NCBI RefSeq assembly: GCF_032854445.1
Contig: NC_088301.1
Span: 39,109,187-39,173,186, forward strand
DNA from: Liolophura sinensis
Taxonomy: Eukaryota; Mollusca; Polyplacophora; Chitonida; Chitonidae
Length of the DNA stretch: 64,000 bases
Direction: 5' to 3'
The notes beneath the pieces are model-generated. The model made no database searches. It saw only the letters and a program-made list of their open reading frames with translations, and was not told the origin of the DNA. The position numbers and the translations under genes were made by a program. Numbering within the stretch: position 1 is the stretch's first letter; every line of letters starts with the position of its first letter. Shown here one piece after another: positions 50,581 through 62,374 of this stretch.

Positions 50581-51044
50581 TATCTGTTAATGTTATCTGT
50601 CCACAACCTGGATGTAAACAGAGAAAATACAATACATATATCACATATACACACACTATATAGTCCAATGTATAAATACTGCACCGATCTTCAACATCCT
50701 TGAGACAAACAACAATCCAGATGAAATGCCTTTTTATTCGCGTGGCACTAACATTCGCGGATTTCGCGCAAACACATTTCCGTATTTTCTGTACTGAAGT
50801 TTGATTTCCGTTTATCAGCTGTCAAAAAATTTTGTTAAGATCCGTAAAAGTTGATTCCCGCGAATGTGTCTTCTTACCAAATCCGCGAAAGTGTATGCCC
50901 GCGATTAAAAAGGCATTTGAAGTAGTCCAACGTATAAATACTTCACCGACATTCAACATCCTTGAGCCAAACAAAATCCAGATGAAATATGTGCAAAGTT
51001 AAATTTTGCAGGTAATTGTCACCATTAATCTTATATACAGTAAA
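50581..51044. other. Region upstream of the oxidase gene
   Basis: Probable promoter and 5' UTR side. Two related stretches (near 50730 and 50870) share gatttccg, cgcgaa and ttcccgcga-type words in opposite sense. No TATA box was identified. Confidence 0.35.
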
Positions 51045-51400
51045 CATGAGCGGGTGGTGGCCGAGTGGCTAAGAAACATACCTTTCAGCCGCTAGGACAC
51101 TCCCCGAAAGGGGGATTTTGTTGATTCTCTTGTTCGAGGCACCTTAGTGACAATAAGCGTTCGACGACGCATGTGTATAAAACAAAAACCTGGACGACGC
51201 TCCAGTGTGCCGTTTGCACAGTCTAAGTGTAACTGAAGCCCATTTGTCTTTCACCAATATCGCCTATATATATGTGAACGTCACGTGAGGGACAGTCTGT
51301 CAACAACTTGCCAAAGGTCGGTGGTTTACCGAGGGCCACCATCCACCCATGAAGCCCATCAGACACAAGAAAATATAAAATACATACAATAAATTGTGTC
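51045..51400 (+). mobile_element. Second tRNA-derived SINE family (Ser/Leu-tRNA-like head)
   Basis: The start gtggccgagtggctaag is a typical class-II tRNA A-box region. A B-box-like ttgttcgaggcacc follows about 75 bases on. The body has ttagtgacaataagcgttcg, cgtcacgtgagggacagtct and ccaaaggtcggtggtttacc, and the end is A-rich. Confidence 0.55.
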
Positions 51401-51830
51401 ATTTCACTGTCATCACATTTTGAACATTTTTGTCTTATATAATACTCTTTATTTTAAGATACAAAGTCTTTTATACGCCGCCAGTCGGCCATTCTTTTGT
51501 GCAGGTGCATGTGTGGCATGAAAATAATGAAAATGACTATCTGAATTCTCCACAAGTCATTTTTATCGACCTACTAGAGTAATGATATAAATATCATGAT
51601 ATAAGATATCATTAGAGCATCACTTCAGTGTCGATGGACGTTCAAATTCATTTCTTGCATATATAGTTATTGATTAAATGTCATGCCTTCCCAGATATGG
51701 AACATGCTATTGGCTGGAATCATATTTTTTTTATTAGGAACATATGGTTCATGTAAATTATTTCTAGGTAACACGCACCTGTTTAAATAAATTAAGGCCT
51801 AGAATGTTGATATATTTAAAAAATCAATGG

Positions 51831-52036
51831 ATTTTGATTTGGTTGTACTCAAGAATATTTCATTTATACAACATTATGGTGGGAGGAAACCGGAAAAGCC
51901 GACAGACCTTCCCACTTACGGCCGGAGAGGAAGCCAGCATGAGCTGGAGTTGAACTCACAGCGACCGCATTGGTGAGAGACTCCTGGGTCATTACGCTGC
52001 ACTAGCGCACTAACCAACTGAGCCACGGAGGCCCCC
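51831..52036 (-). mobile_element. SINE with target-site duplication
   Basis: Reverse-complement SINE running from the decayed tail near 51836 to ccacggaggccccc. It is flanked by aaaaaatcaatgg (51818-51830) and aaaaaatcagtgg (52037-52049), a 13-base duplication with one mismatch. The middle is slightly shortened. Confidence 0.88.
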
Positions 52037-52049
52037 AAAAAATCAGTGG

Positions 52050-54705
52050 TAATCAAGACTTACTTTACAAGTCCTTTAATTATGAGATTGTCCTTTGCAG
52101 CCGTTAGATTACACTCATTCTCTACCATATTTCTTGTCCGGCTTGTTGTGCACTACAACTCACTCGCGCATGGGGCCAACGGGAAAGATATACAGCAACG
52201 CACCACATGTATGAATGAGGGCAGATTTGTATGTAGGACTACGGCCTAGCTTGTGGCATGTATAGGCCTATATAACACCAGTCCATCATGCGTGAGAATA
52301 AGGCTTTAACACGTGAATGCCTTTTCCATGCTGTGTACACCGATCGGCACTTAACACGCACGCCGTTCAGAAACTATGAAAACATACAAAAACATTCGAC
52401 CTAAGTGTGTAGGCCTACCTTATTGATACCCTGTGTAAGTCACTAACAGTCTGTCCTAAAACGAAGTTTGCCCCATGCCCTCATTACAGCATGGCTATAG
52501 TATCACACTGCGCAGTCCACTGCTGACTCCTATATACCGTCCAGAGAAACCACCAGCTGCTGTTGTTAGGTTTGCAGGATTATCTGTAATAACACAAATA
52601 ACGCTTTAAAAACAAGTGTATGCTTACAATTCATGTACATGGAAATACAATATAAGCTTTAGTTTTAACACATGGACATACCACCCACACAGACAGGAAA
52701 ACAAGAACTATAACCTAGCTTTAGACGTTTGTAGGGAATGTACATGCATGTGTACGACATGCTCGTATTCCCATGCATGTACCCTACTTAATTATTCGTA
52801 TTAATTAAATTTAATACGAAAATATAAACACTTTCATATACAGCAGATCGATATGAGAGAACATAAAGATCTAAAATCATGGAAATAAAACACATAAAAA
52901 TAAAAAGTATTTTTCAGGCCGATATACCTCGATCCTCTGGTGAGAATTGATCTCTGTGTACATATCTTTTGCATATTTGAATAATTAAAAAAATATATTA
53001 AAACAGTAATAGCGAAAAGGATTGATCCGACAGAGCCACCACCATTAGAACGATAGCAAATAATGATAAAACAACTTAAGACTTCTTTATGCTTTTTTTT
53101 TCAGTTTATTTGAAACTTATAAATTCCCAAGCCAAGCTATGCGCTTAGGTCGATTGGTCTACATTGATGTGATGATGGTAATGTATAAATCTAGTAACGA
53201 AGCATGAGCATTCACAGTGACAGTACGTATTGTATCCGCAGATCCATCCTAAAATAATATGATAAAAATGTTAATTGTAACCGCCACTCTGGCACTTTAC
53301 ATGCCCATCTTGATTCCCCATTAGGCCTATATATAAGGGAGTCCCCTTGCGCGGTGACGTCAGAAACTTTGTCGATTCTTAAAGGAGAAGAAAATTTAAA
53401 TATCAAACAAATACTATTGAACAGAGTATGCATTTCCTCGCAGGTGCATGCCCTAAAAAAATTCTAATATGTACCTCAAGTTGATAAATTATAAATAAAG
53501 GCAGCGCCAAAATCTGCTGTGGGCGACTCCATTTTGCCTAAGTCCTGAAGTCTTCTGTGTTAGGAGGAGAATTGCCCTCGGAAACCGTCAAAGTGCAGTA
53601 TTTCCGGTAGAACTCTTCTTCCCAGAAAGTAGCGAACAGTGCAGTTCATTTTCCGTCTGACGATCGGAAAACCGGAATGCCGGAAGTAGGTTCCGAGTTT
53701 ACACTAACAAGTCGGCAGTTTTAACGACTCTCCCTGGGTGAGAGGCAACACACCCCTAGCGTAAATTACAGGGTGTTAAAGATAGAGGACGCGATGAACT
53801 GCCGTTTTCAGACTTAACGTGCATGGCGAGAAAAAAAATCGCAAAATTATGCAGCAGGCACCACCAGATAGAAAAAAATGTGCTTCTTTAAGCCTATAGT
53901 GGCATTGTTTTAAGTTTTCTTCTACTTTAAAACTTCGCGACCTGTGTAACATGTATCTTCAAACCTGCTAAATTCCAATCACCAAAACTGCCAGTGGAAT
54001 TCACCTGATCAAAATGGCGAACAACAAAACGCCATAACCCTATATTGCGACACATAGATCTTCGTGTCAAGACAAGGGGTTCATTTGGTCGCTACTGGTT
54101 CAGCCCTTCTGCTTTTGTTAACACGTGGTCACATATTTAGGGAATTAGGGAAAAATAGAAAATTAGCAAGCAAAACCTTTAGGTATAATAATACATTTAA
54201 ACTGAAAAATGTAACTAAGTACCCACGATTAAATATATATGGTCTGGACCAATATGTACACTATTATATTATCTGATATTAATCAAACGTGTTACCCCTA
54301 ATAGATTTGTTTTTAATGTAAATATAATACTGTAATCTCATAACTTGATAAAGCGTTGTCTTCAAAATTATTTGGCATATTCAAGCATGCAAATAACCAG
54401 CATAAACAACACATATATTACACTGTCATAACCATTCAGTTCTTAGGCTCTTTGTGTGCCGAAATGTCGCTGCATACTGTATACAACGATGTACGTATAG
54501 GTGTCATGGATTTGGCTTTCTAACGCAAGTTTTATAGCAGACTTTTTTCCCTGCATTAATTATTTTAGACTGTGTTGTATAACTATATATATATTATTAT
54601 CTTACTCTTGGGTTTGGTTATTTTATATTTTAAAACTCCTAATATCAAATAGCACTTTCTCGTTGGCCAGCAATAATAAGTTGAGAATGCGTAAGATCTT
54701 TTTAA
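52050..54705. other. Intergenic stretch
   Basis: No gene recognised. 53510-53810 is locally richer in GC and CpG and could be a regulatory or old-element segment. Nothing else is supported. Confidence 0.4.
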
Positions 54706-54906
54706 CTATTTATTTGACTGGTGTTTTACGCCGTACTCAAGAATATTTCACTTATACCACGGCGGCCAGCATTAATGGTGGGAGAAGGTACGGCCAGAGA
54801 GAAAGCCAGCATGAGCTGGACTTGAACTCACTGTGACCGCATTAGTGAGAGGTTCCTGGGTCATTTCGCCGCGCTATAGCTGGCGTGCTGGCCACGGAGA
54901 TCCCCC
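54706..54906 (-). mobile_element. SINE, internally deleted
   Basis: Contains actggtgttttacgccgtac, caagaatatttcacttatac, gaaagccagcatgagctgga and gcattagtgagaggttcctg, ending ccacggagatccccc. The usual block between ggtgggag and the polymorphic ggtctt region is missing. Confidence 0.85.
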
Positions 54907-54986
54907 GTAATAAAGATCTATGTGAGTGTAAAATGCTGTAATATTAGGAGTAGTTGTTGATAGATACATACTCAAGAATTTGTCAC

Positions 54987-55085
54987 ATGTACACATGTAA
55001 GAATTGTTTTTGACAACGTAAACGACCAGATCGAACGTCATTGTCACTAACGTTCCGCGAGTCGGTGGGTTAATACCTGGCGTAT
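54987..55085 (-). mobile_element. Fragment of the second SINE family
   Basis: On the minus strand cgttagtgacaatgacgttc matches ttagtgacaataagcgttcg of the 51045 element, directly next to the SINE at 54706. Confidence 0.35.
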
Positions 55086-57248
55086 GCACGTGTCCAGTCT
55101 TACGTACATGTTTAAGATGTTTTTATGTATCATATTCTTTCACATTCTATACATATTTTATAACACAAACAACCTGTCATGTGTGATCATAGATTGTGAC
55201 TGCGTAACATACACTCATCCCTATCTAATCATCTACGTCGCCTTAACACGTACGGCAGATAATCTTATGCATATACCATTAACCAGCTGCTCGGCCTGGG
55301 TCTGTAAGTGTTAATGCCGCCATCTATATTTAACATGTACATGCTGGCCTTTTGGTCTCCTACATCTGCTGACCTTTACTACACGGTCATCTGAGGTGAT
55401 GGTCTTTGCTGACCGCTAGATTGACCTGGACTTTATAGCTAGTTCGCTTATCGACTAGGATACAACAAAATGGTTGACCTATATGCATACAGTTTTTTTT
55501 ACGCCCACAGTGACGTGAAGGTGTCGTACATATAAGGGCTGTGCTTTCGCGAGATCATAGATGCACTTCCAGTCGAGTCAGGAGATTCAGGTCAGTGATT
55601 TTCACTTATACATAAGCCTACATCAATTTTGTACCTTAGCATATATGTTTGTATGTGTAAGGCATAAATCATGTTATTTTAGAGGACTTGTGTGGAGGTA
55701 GACAATGGTTTGAGGAAATGCTGCATTTTTATTTAACGTAGAAAATATAAACCTTTACACATACAATATAAGTTGTTACGCTAGCCATGGCCTGTAAACG
55801 TCTATTTTTATATGTGAAATGTTATAGGGTGAGTGAGTGAGTGCTTGGGGTTTAATGGAAATCCTATAGGGCTAACAGCCATGCATTAAGTTATATGACT
55901 CATATTTTTATATATGTATGTAGGGTTTAACGTCATATTTAAGAATTTTTAAGCCATATGATGACGAGAAGGAGTCATTAGGTGTGTTTACGTATATTGT
56001 GCTCATATTTTTATATCCAGATATCGCCCTTTACTACCCTTAAAAACCTCAGAAAACGCGTGAATACACGAGCACAGAAACGACTGAAATGATCTCTAGT
56101 TAATGGTCAAACAATTTCAACATTTTTTCTTTGTCTTTTCTCCCGTAACATAATCAATACACTGTAAAGTAAACTTATACACTGCTGAGTTCGCGAGGTA
56201 CGTAATACATACATAGGGTCAGGGACATGCAGAAAGAAGAGCCTACAACTTACACGAGTGTATAGGCGATCATATGAAGAGAATCCTGTTAAAACCGCAG
56301 TCTGGCATGCCAACCACGGACAACTTGAATCAGCTATATATAGCTATGCCAAGGCACAAGGGCCACATTCATATAACTTACATGCCGTGTTTATCGCAAA
56401 AACCATCTACGTAGCAACAGACTATAGGAGTGAACTGTAAAATAGGCCTATATAGCTCTAGACATTTGATATCGTCTTTGTGTGCTGACATCAGTGCATT
56501 TGGCAGAGATATTACGTCTCGAGGTTATCAGCTGGCCTTAAACGCGAGAATGGAGTAGGTCACCACGCACTTGGACTGTATTTGAGATAGTTATATCCGT
56601 TTGCTCACAATTAATATTAAGCACCATGACCGGACGGACATGTATCCGTCACGTGAATTAAAAGTTTAAGCATAGTTACCAGACAATGTAATTCTTGTAT
56701 ACAAAGATAACTAAGAACATAATATTAGAATATGTAATTTCCATCAGAGGTCCCCATCTTCTTCAAATTTGCTTTGAATTAAAGCTTATATTGACATTGG
56801 ATGCAAAAATTGATAACTTTTAACAAAAACAATCTGTCAGCTAGAGTTTCTTTTAGGCGAGTTTTGACATTATATCAGACTGTCTGTTGTCCATGGAATA
56901 CTTTCTACTTGGCGAAACATATGTGGCCCTAAGCTATAGGACCTAATTAAATTACATGGGTCGGCCTTAAGAACTGATATAAAATCTTTAGGTGTATGTC
57001 CATGCATTTCCTGGTTCGTTCATTTGATACTATTTTGACATTATATATAGCAAACTAAAACATTGTCCGTGAGGTCCTCAAAGTTAATTGCCAGAATAAG
57101 TATTGAATTTTTTTTTAAAGTTCATGGGCCATACATAAATAACTGATCAACTTTTTGAGAAGAGGGCTGGGGTACATGCTTTGGGTCCAAAACTTTCCTT
57201 CCTGTAATTTAAATGTTGGCTTTCCACGAATATTCCTGCGTGAAGCAG
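55086..57248. other. Intergenic stretch upstream of the DUF1838 pseudogene
   Basis: Contains a TATAAGG at about 55530 followed by a short ATG frame at 55560 ending at a possible GTCAGT donor, too weak to call. The repeat at 55826 is listed separately. Nothing else recognised. Confidence 0.35.
55826..55990 (+). repeat. gtgagtgagtg-headed dispersed repeat
   Basis: gggtgagtgagtgagtgctt, ggggtttaatgg and, after an insertion, gggtttaacgtcatatttaa, gccatatgatgacgagaag, gagtcattaggtgtg. I recall this order of words from a common molluscan repeat. The family name is not known to me. Confidence 0.45.
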
Positions 57249-57257
57249 ATATATATA

Positions 57258-57304
<47 letters not shown>
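57249..57304. repeat. (AT)n microsatellite
   Basis: About 56 bases of alternating AT with one interruption (ttt at 57260). Confidence 0.97.
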
Positions 57305-57311
<7 letters not shown>

Positions 57312-57615
57312 GTATGCTAAGCTCAAAGAATATACTTTGTGTACCATACCTACATACATGTTATACTATCACGAAATATAGACAGATAAAAATATAACAA
57401 CTGAGTACGAAATTACTTCTTTGAAACTTTTAAAATAGAGAACTAGCCGCTGTTTTCGCATTACAGTGCAGACTACAGGTAATCATGCAGACTTTCATGT
57501 TTACATCCGGCGATTTTCCTGCAGGAACACACAAGGTTTATGCATGCTTGATCTGCACAACAGGACAGTTTATATATATACCAATTAACCCAGTTCTATC
57601 TTTTCTCCTTTGCAG

Positions 57616-58545
57616 ACGAAGCGCAAAGAAGGATGGAACATCTTCAGGCAATGTTGAGGGTAAGGCTAACCTTGGACGAATCTCCCGAGAAGTACGAATA
57701 TTTTGTCATAACGGGTAGTGTTTACAGCAATATTCCTGGCGAATCTGCACAGAAACTGTTCAACATAATCGGTGTCAACAAAGGCAGGCTGTTTCAGACA
57801 AACAGCGACAAGTACATGTTGAACACCAAAGAAGTTTTGTTTTTCGAAGATCACATCACGGGCAGAATCTTGAACAAGTGGGTTAACCCATTTACTGGTG
57901 AAGAGAACGAAGTTACTCATACATACAATGATCCGGTCAATATACCGCTATTTGCCGCATTCACGCGTCCCCCCAACAACACTGTGTGGACGGTGAACTT
58001 GCTGTGTTTCAACAAACGGTCCCTTTACGCTATCCTAACCCCTTAAACCCCTCTGATTACCCTGATCATTCAACGGGGGAGTGGTACGTTGCCTCTGAAA
58101 CGTTTGTCACCTCGTCCTGGATACAAGATTCATACGACAATGATAGATCATCAGTCCCTGGAAACATATACTGGACTCGCACCTGCCCATGGATACCTTG
58201 GATGAAAATGCAAAATAGACCAGGGGGATTATTTTATATCGCGAATTCGTGGAAATGTCACGACGTTTGTGAAATACCTTCCAATATTCGAGTCCGAATT
58301 CAAAGCATTTTCCCAGATTTTTACAGGATCCAAAACCCTTAACAGTCCCCAAATCAAACGTCTTGGATTACTTTTAAAGCTATAATTGATAAGAGTAAAG
58401 AACAAGGCGCGTCTGATATGGCAGTACCTATTACCAAAAAAACGCATCAGCGTCCCCACCACCAATACATAGATGCTTACCATCGGACAAGGGGTCTCTT
58501 GAACTGCTACACTGCGAGACTTTCACAGTTGGGGTCTCGGGGAAT
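57616..58545 (+). pseudogene. DUF1838 family gene, broken by a frameshift and a stop
   Basis: An exon opens after a good acceptor (tttgcag, 57615) and reads ITGSVYSNIPGESAQKLF, NIIGVNKGRL, FFEDHITGRILNKWVNPF, TGEENEVTHTYNDPVNIPLF. This is the DUF1838 pattern (pge, G-N-R, E, D-TG-il-W-NP-TGE, NDPVN) as remembered. Homology then shifts frame between about 57983 and 57997, continuing as DGELAVFQQTVPLRYPNPL, TGEWYVASETF and GGLFYIANSW. An in-frame TAA at 58339-58341 interrupts just before NQTSWITFKAI, the family's C-terminal NxTSWxxFK. Two independent lesions indicate a pseudogene, or a sequencing error plus a real stop. The function of DUF1838 is unknown, and the N-terminal exon was not located. 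Confidence 0.7.
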
Positions 58546-58635
58546 GCCTCAGTGATAGGTTCTTCTTGAAAGACGAAACCCATTTGGAATCAAGGGTGTT
58601 GCCACTGTGTCATTACATACTGAGAACGAGAAACC

Positions 58636-58800
58636 ATAGTGTCTGTGAAGTATGAAGTCAGGGTGCATGATTTGAGGACTGGAGAACCTCTGCAGACCTT
58701 GCCAATCCCCGGCACAGCTCAGACTGTGGGCGTTTCTCTATTCGCAGATTCACTTGAATTAGAATTGTCACCCGATGAAATCAATTATCTTGATAATAAC
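58636..58800 (+). pseudogene. Fragment resembling a prolyl oligopeptidase propeller
   Basis: The frame VRVHDLRTGEPLQTLPIPG followed by TVGVS and LELELS resembles the strand 'hDl-tG-l--lp-p-GtV' of S9A prolyl oligopeptidases, N-terminal to the catalytic domain. Resemblance fades after about 50 codons. No catalytic domain follows, so this is a remnant or chance match. It lies 90 bases after the DUF1838 pseudogene in the same orientation. Confidence 0.3.
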
Positions 58801-58971
58801 AAACAGAAACACGTTTCCTTTGTTGGCAAAAACGAATCGCTGTTGTCTGTTAATCACGTCGCGATGTCTTTTCCACAAAGCAAATCAGCATCCGCGCAAT
58901 GTAGGCCTACTGTTTTCATAACTGCTTCATCGCCCATCCCACGTTGGATGGAACTCACGGGTGCCAGGTGA

Positions 58972-59910
58972 ATATTGTATCTTAAGCTTATGTGGTTAGC
59001 CAAACCAACCGGGTTTTAACCGGGACTGTACCTGTTATTAATATATATAACGTGGGGTTATGGATACTTCAGCTTCTGTACATCCATCCCTATATACCGC
59101 AGTCGTATAACCATTCTGTTCAATCTCCGTATATTGCCACACAGATCAGTGACACATTTTATGCGTGTGCAGTTAATGGTCCTGTTGAGTGGTTCAAATA
59201 GCTCTTTAACCGTAATCATGGCGCATCACTTTACTTACTTAATTCTCAACTGAAACTTTTGTTTACGAGCCACGCATGCTTATTGCTGTCTAGAATCAAC
59301 GTATTTTACCTAATGCATCGGCAGTGAATGATTTTTTTTTCATTATATGTCAACAGGGATGTCTGCTGAGGTATATACTATACCCCCAAGGTATTTCTGT
59401 TCTTGTCTTGAGATCAAATATGTATTTTACCATTTGCAAATGTTCTATAAATAATAGTTCTTTGGTAATTGATATGAAATTTAACACACTTTCAACTTAG
59501 TTTCCATTATAAAATATAAATACAGAAGACTAACACGTCATGTAAGAAGACAATGTCTAATGCTTCGTGTAAAATGTGAACAATTCAGAGATTTGCATGC
59601 TTAAAGCTCAGGAAATCAGACAAAGCTCACACATATATCTTGGTTATTTATCATTTTTGTATTAACTGAATTCAGATCTCATATTATCTGTGACGTTGAC
59701 CAAATATATATCATAACAGATGCTGACAGTTTCTGTTTTCAGGCATACACGACTTCATAAATAATAAAAAATGAGGGTGAGCTTTCGAAACCTTGAATAA
59801 CTTTTTTTACTACGTGGCCATTTTGTTTTCTCCAGATTTATGCAATAAAATGTACAAACGTCCGTTTTATTTTACTCTGTGCCATTATATGTTGTCTCTG
59901 ATCATTTATT

Positions 59911-59956
<46 letters not shown>

Positions 59957-61375
59957 CGTTAGGCACTAATCATTCACTCATTCATTCTTTTATATATGTA
60001 AAAGATATAGAATTCATCAGCCATAGGTCTCGACCATTTGACCACACCTGTGTATTAATTATCCATGCATTGTTATACATTATTTAAGAATGCTATGTTT
60101 AATGCATATAATGAACTGCATTATATTGTTTGATATTACACTAATTTATAAAGATTAGTATTATCTTTATTGATCTCTGTGTATAGCTGTTCACAACGCT
60201 TTAGCATGTCCCTACATGCTAAAGCTAAAAAATTTATTGTCTCAGTGACCATTTACTCCCTGGAAACATGCCCACATATAAAGCTTGTCGAACTGTTATA
60301 CTTCATTCCTTGATAAGAACAAGATTATTCGAAACTGCAGTCGTGATACAGATGTAGAAAGCTGAGAAGGCTCATTTGTGTCTTAATTCTCTCGCTCTCC
60401 GTATATATGTCGTACACTGCTACCACGTGTGCCGTATACTGCTACTGTGTGCCCCGTGGGAGGTATCATCGCCACTTTGTTCTAGTGAGACAGCATCATA
60501 CATATGTGAGCAAAGGAAAACCTTGCTGCAAGCAGAAATGGCGTTCAATTCTGTCGATGAAGGAAATGGATACAAGACTTACAGCAGAGAGTAAAAACCA
60601 GACAAGCGACGGCAGAGATTGACCGCGTGCCTCGCATGTCTGGTGCATGGTTATGAGGGATGTTCCATTCCCATAGTGCTTAAAGTACATCCCGCTCACT
60701 CTGTGGGTTGACACATGCACTGTCCTTTCCCAATTACATTCCCCCAAAATTAATTTCCAGACAATATCGTTCAAAGCACTGAAATGTCTGTCTACAACCT
60801 TTTTGCCATCTGTTTACCGGGCTTTGAAATTTCGGCTTGAAGTATTCCTCACAAAAAGCATTTATAAGGTCCCGTCTACATTTCTCCTTCATTCAAGCGG
60901 TGGAAGGGGCTTGGCGAGCGGATCAGCTCTTCTGACCTCTGCCGGTATCATTTCATGATGAATGATTCTCCAAAATAATCAACAGTGGGACTCATACATA
61001 CGCCCATCTAAACGGGCCTATCCACGTTAGGCCTATTTATAATATAAATAGAACGTTCTCAATAAAATTGGACCGCGACCTAAAAAGATCGAAACGCTCT
61101 GAATACTTGCACACGGAGTCCTTTGTAGGCCCATAGACTATCCTTTCTATAAATGACCTGTAGGCCTGCCTTTGTATCATCAATGGGGGTGGGGATGGGG
61201 GGGGGGTATAACTGGTAATGCGTAGCAGATCTAGCGGTAAAACGTTCGAAGTCGCGACAGGATTTGTGATCAATCAAAACATGCATGTATAAAATTATTA
61301 TACAGGTTTGCATTGGGGAGTAAGAAGTGGTGATTGGGCGCAGATGCATGGTTTTTCTAAATGTATACACTTTTA
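58972..61375. other. Intergenic stretch
   Basis: AT-rich with an (AT)n run at 59914. Overlapping short open frames around 60376-60622 show no recognisable domain. A G-rich run lies near 61190. Confidence 0.5.
59914..59955. repeat. (AT)n microsatellite
   Basis: About 42 bases of uninterrupted AT dinucleotides. Confidence 0.95.
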
Positions 61376-61385
61376 CTCCATCCAA

Positions 61386-61630
61386 TATATTTATTTATTT
61401 ATCTGATTGTTGTTTAACGCCGTACTCATGAACATTTCACTTATACGTCGACAGCCAGCATTATGGTGGGAGAATACAACCATCCACTGGTTGCCGGCAA
61501 ACCTTCCCACGTACGGCCAGAGTGGAAGCCAGCATGGACTGGATTTGAACTCACAACAATTGCATTACGGAGAGGATACTGTGTCATTATGCTGCGCTAG
61601 CACGCTAACCAACTGACCCACGGAGGCCCC
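61386..61630 (-). mobile_element. Full-length SINE with target-site duplication
   Basis: Reverse-complement copy from a TATTTATTTATTT tail through gttgtttaacgccgtactca, cgtacggccagagtggaagc and gctaaccaactgacccacgg to ggcccc. It is flanked by ctccatccaa at 61376-61385 and 61631-61640. Confidence 0.9.
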
Positions 61631-61640
61631 CTCCATCCAA

Positions 61641-62333
61641 CATACATACTGCATGTACAGAAATAGGTGTTCTGACCCGGGCCCTGTGATGGTGGAGAAG
61701 GCCTATGTAAACGTGTCCATATAAAGATATCTGTTGAGAGCCATTTAAAACATGAAGTGCTTAATTTGACATCAGAGAATTACTTGCGCCTGCAAGTTTT
61801 ACCTTGCCTCTACCGCTTATTTACCATGGCACTTTACACAATACTCCTGCTTCACGACGACACACTTTACATGGGGTTTGCTGTGCAGATTGGTCTGTTA
61901 AATATACTTTAACTATGCCCCCATTAGGTCAAAGTCGCCCACATCTTCACTTATTATTGAGTGAGTGAAGTCCCAGATGTGCATGATCTAGAATATCATT
62001 TGAATGAAATTCATGTTGCTTTTTCCAAAGAACAATACTTTTTGCTTTAAATTGTACTTCTCAGCCTTCCTTTACCAGCACAGGCTTTAATATTTATTTT
62101 GTAAAATGCACTTGTTTTTGTTACTATTCAAGAATTAAGGTATAAATTTCTCACAATTTATTGTTGAGTTTACGGATACTCCAACTTCATAATATGGAGA
62201 TCTCTTGTACTCCCTTTTGTCTATGAAGACATATTAAGAAATGAAACAAAGACAAATTACTTACATTCACAAAACTCCTGATCAACGGAATAAAACTGAA
62301 TGGGGTTACTTTGCTTTCACTGAAAATAAACAT
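61641..62333. other. Intergenic stretch below the selenouridine synthase gene
   Basis: Nothing recognised. Confidence 0.5.
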
Positions 62334-62339
62334 TTTATT
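62334..62339 (-). promoter_or_regulatory. Putative polyadenylation signal of the selenouridine synthase gene
   Basis: AATAAA on the minus strand, only about 36 bases beyond the stop codon, implying a very short 3' UTR. Confidence 0.45.
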
Positions 62340-62374
62340 ACATGATGACTGGAAAACTGCCTATTCAGCAGTGG

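Noticed and set aside
55529-55600. TATAAGG followed by a short ATG frame ending at a GTCAGT donor, as a possible first exon for the DUF1838 gene.
   Set aside because: Ten codons without similarity, about 2 kb upstream; the evidence is too thin.
60376-60622. Two overlapping short open frames with several cysteines.
   Set aside because: No domain, splice context or secretion signal that I can support.
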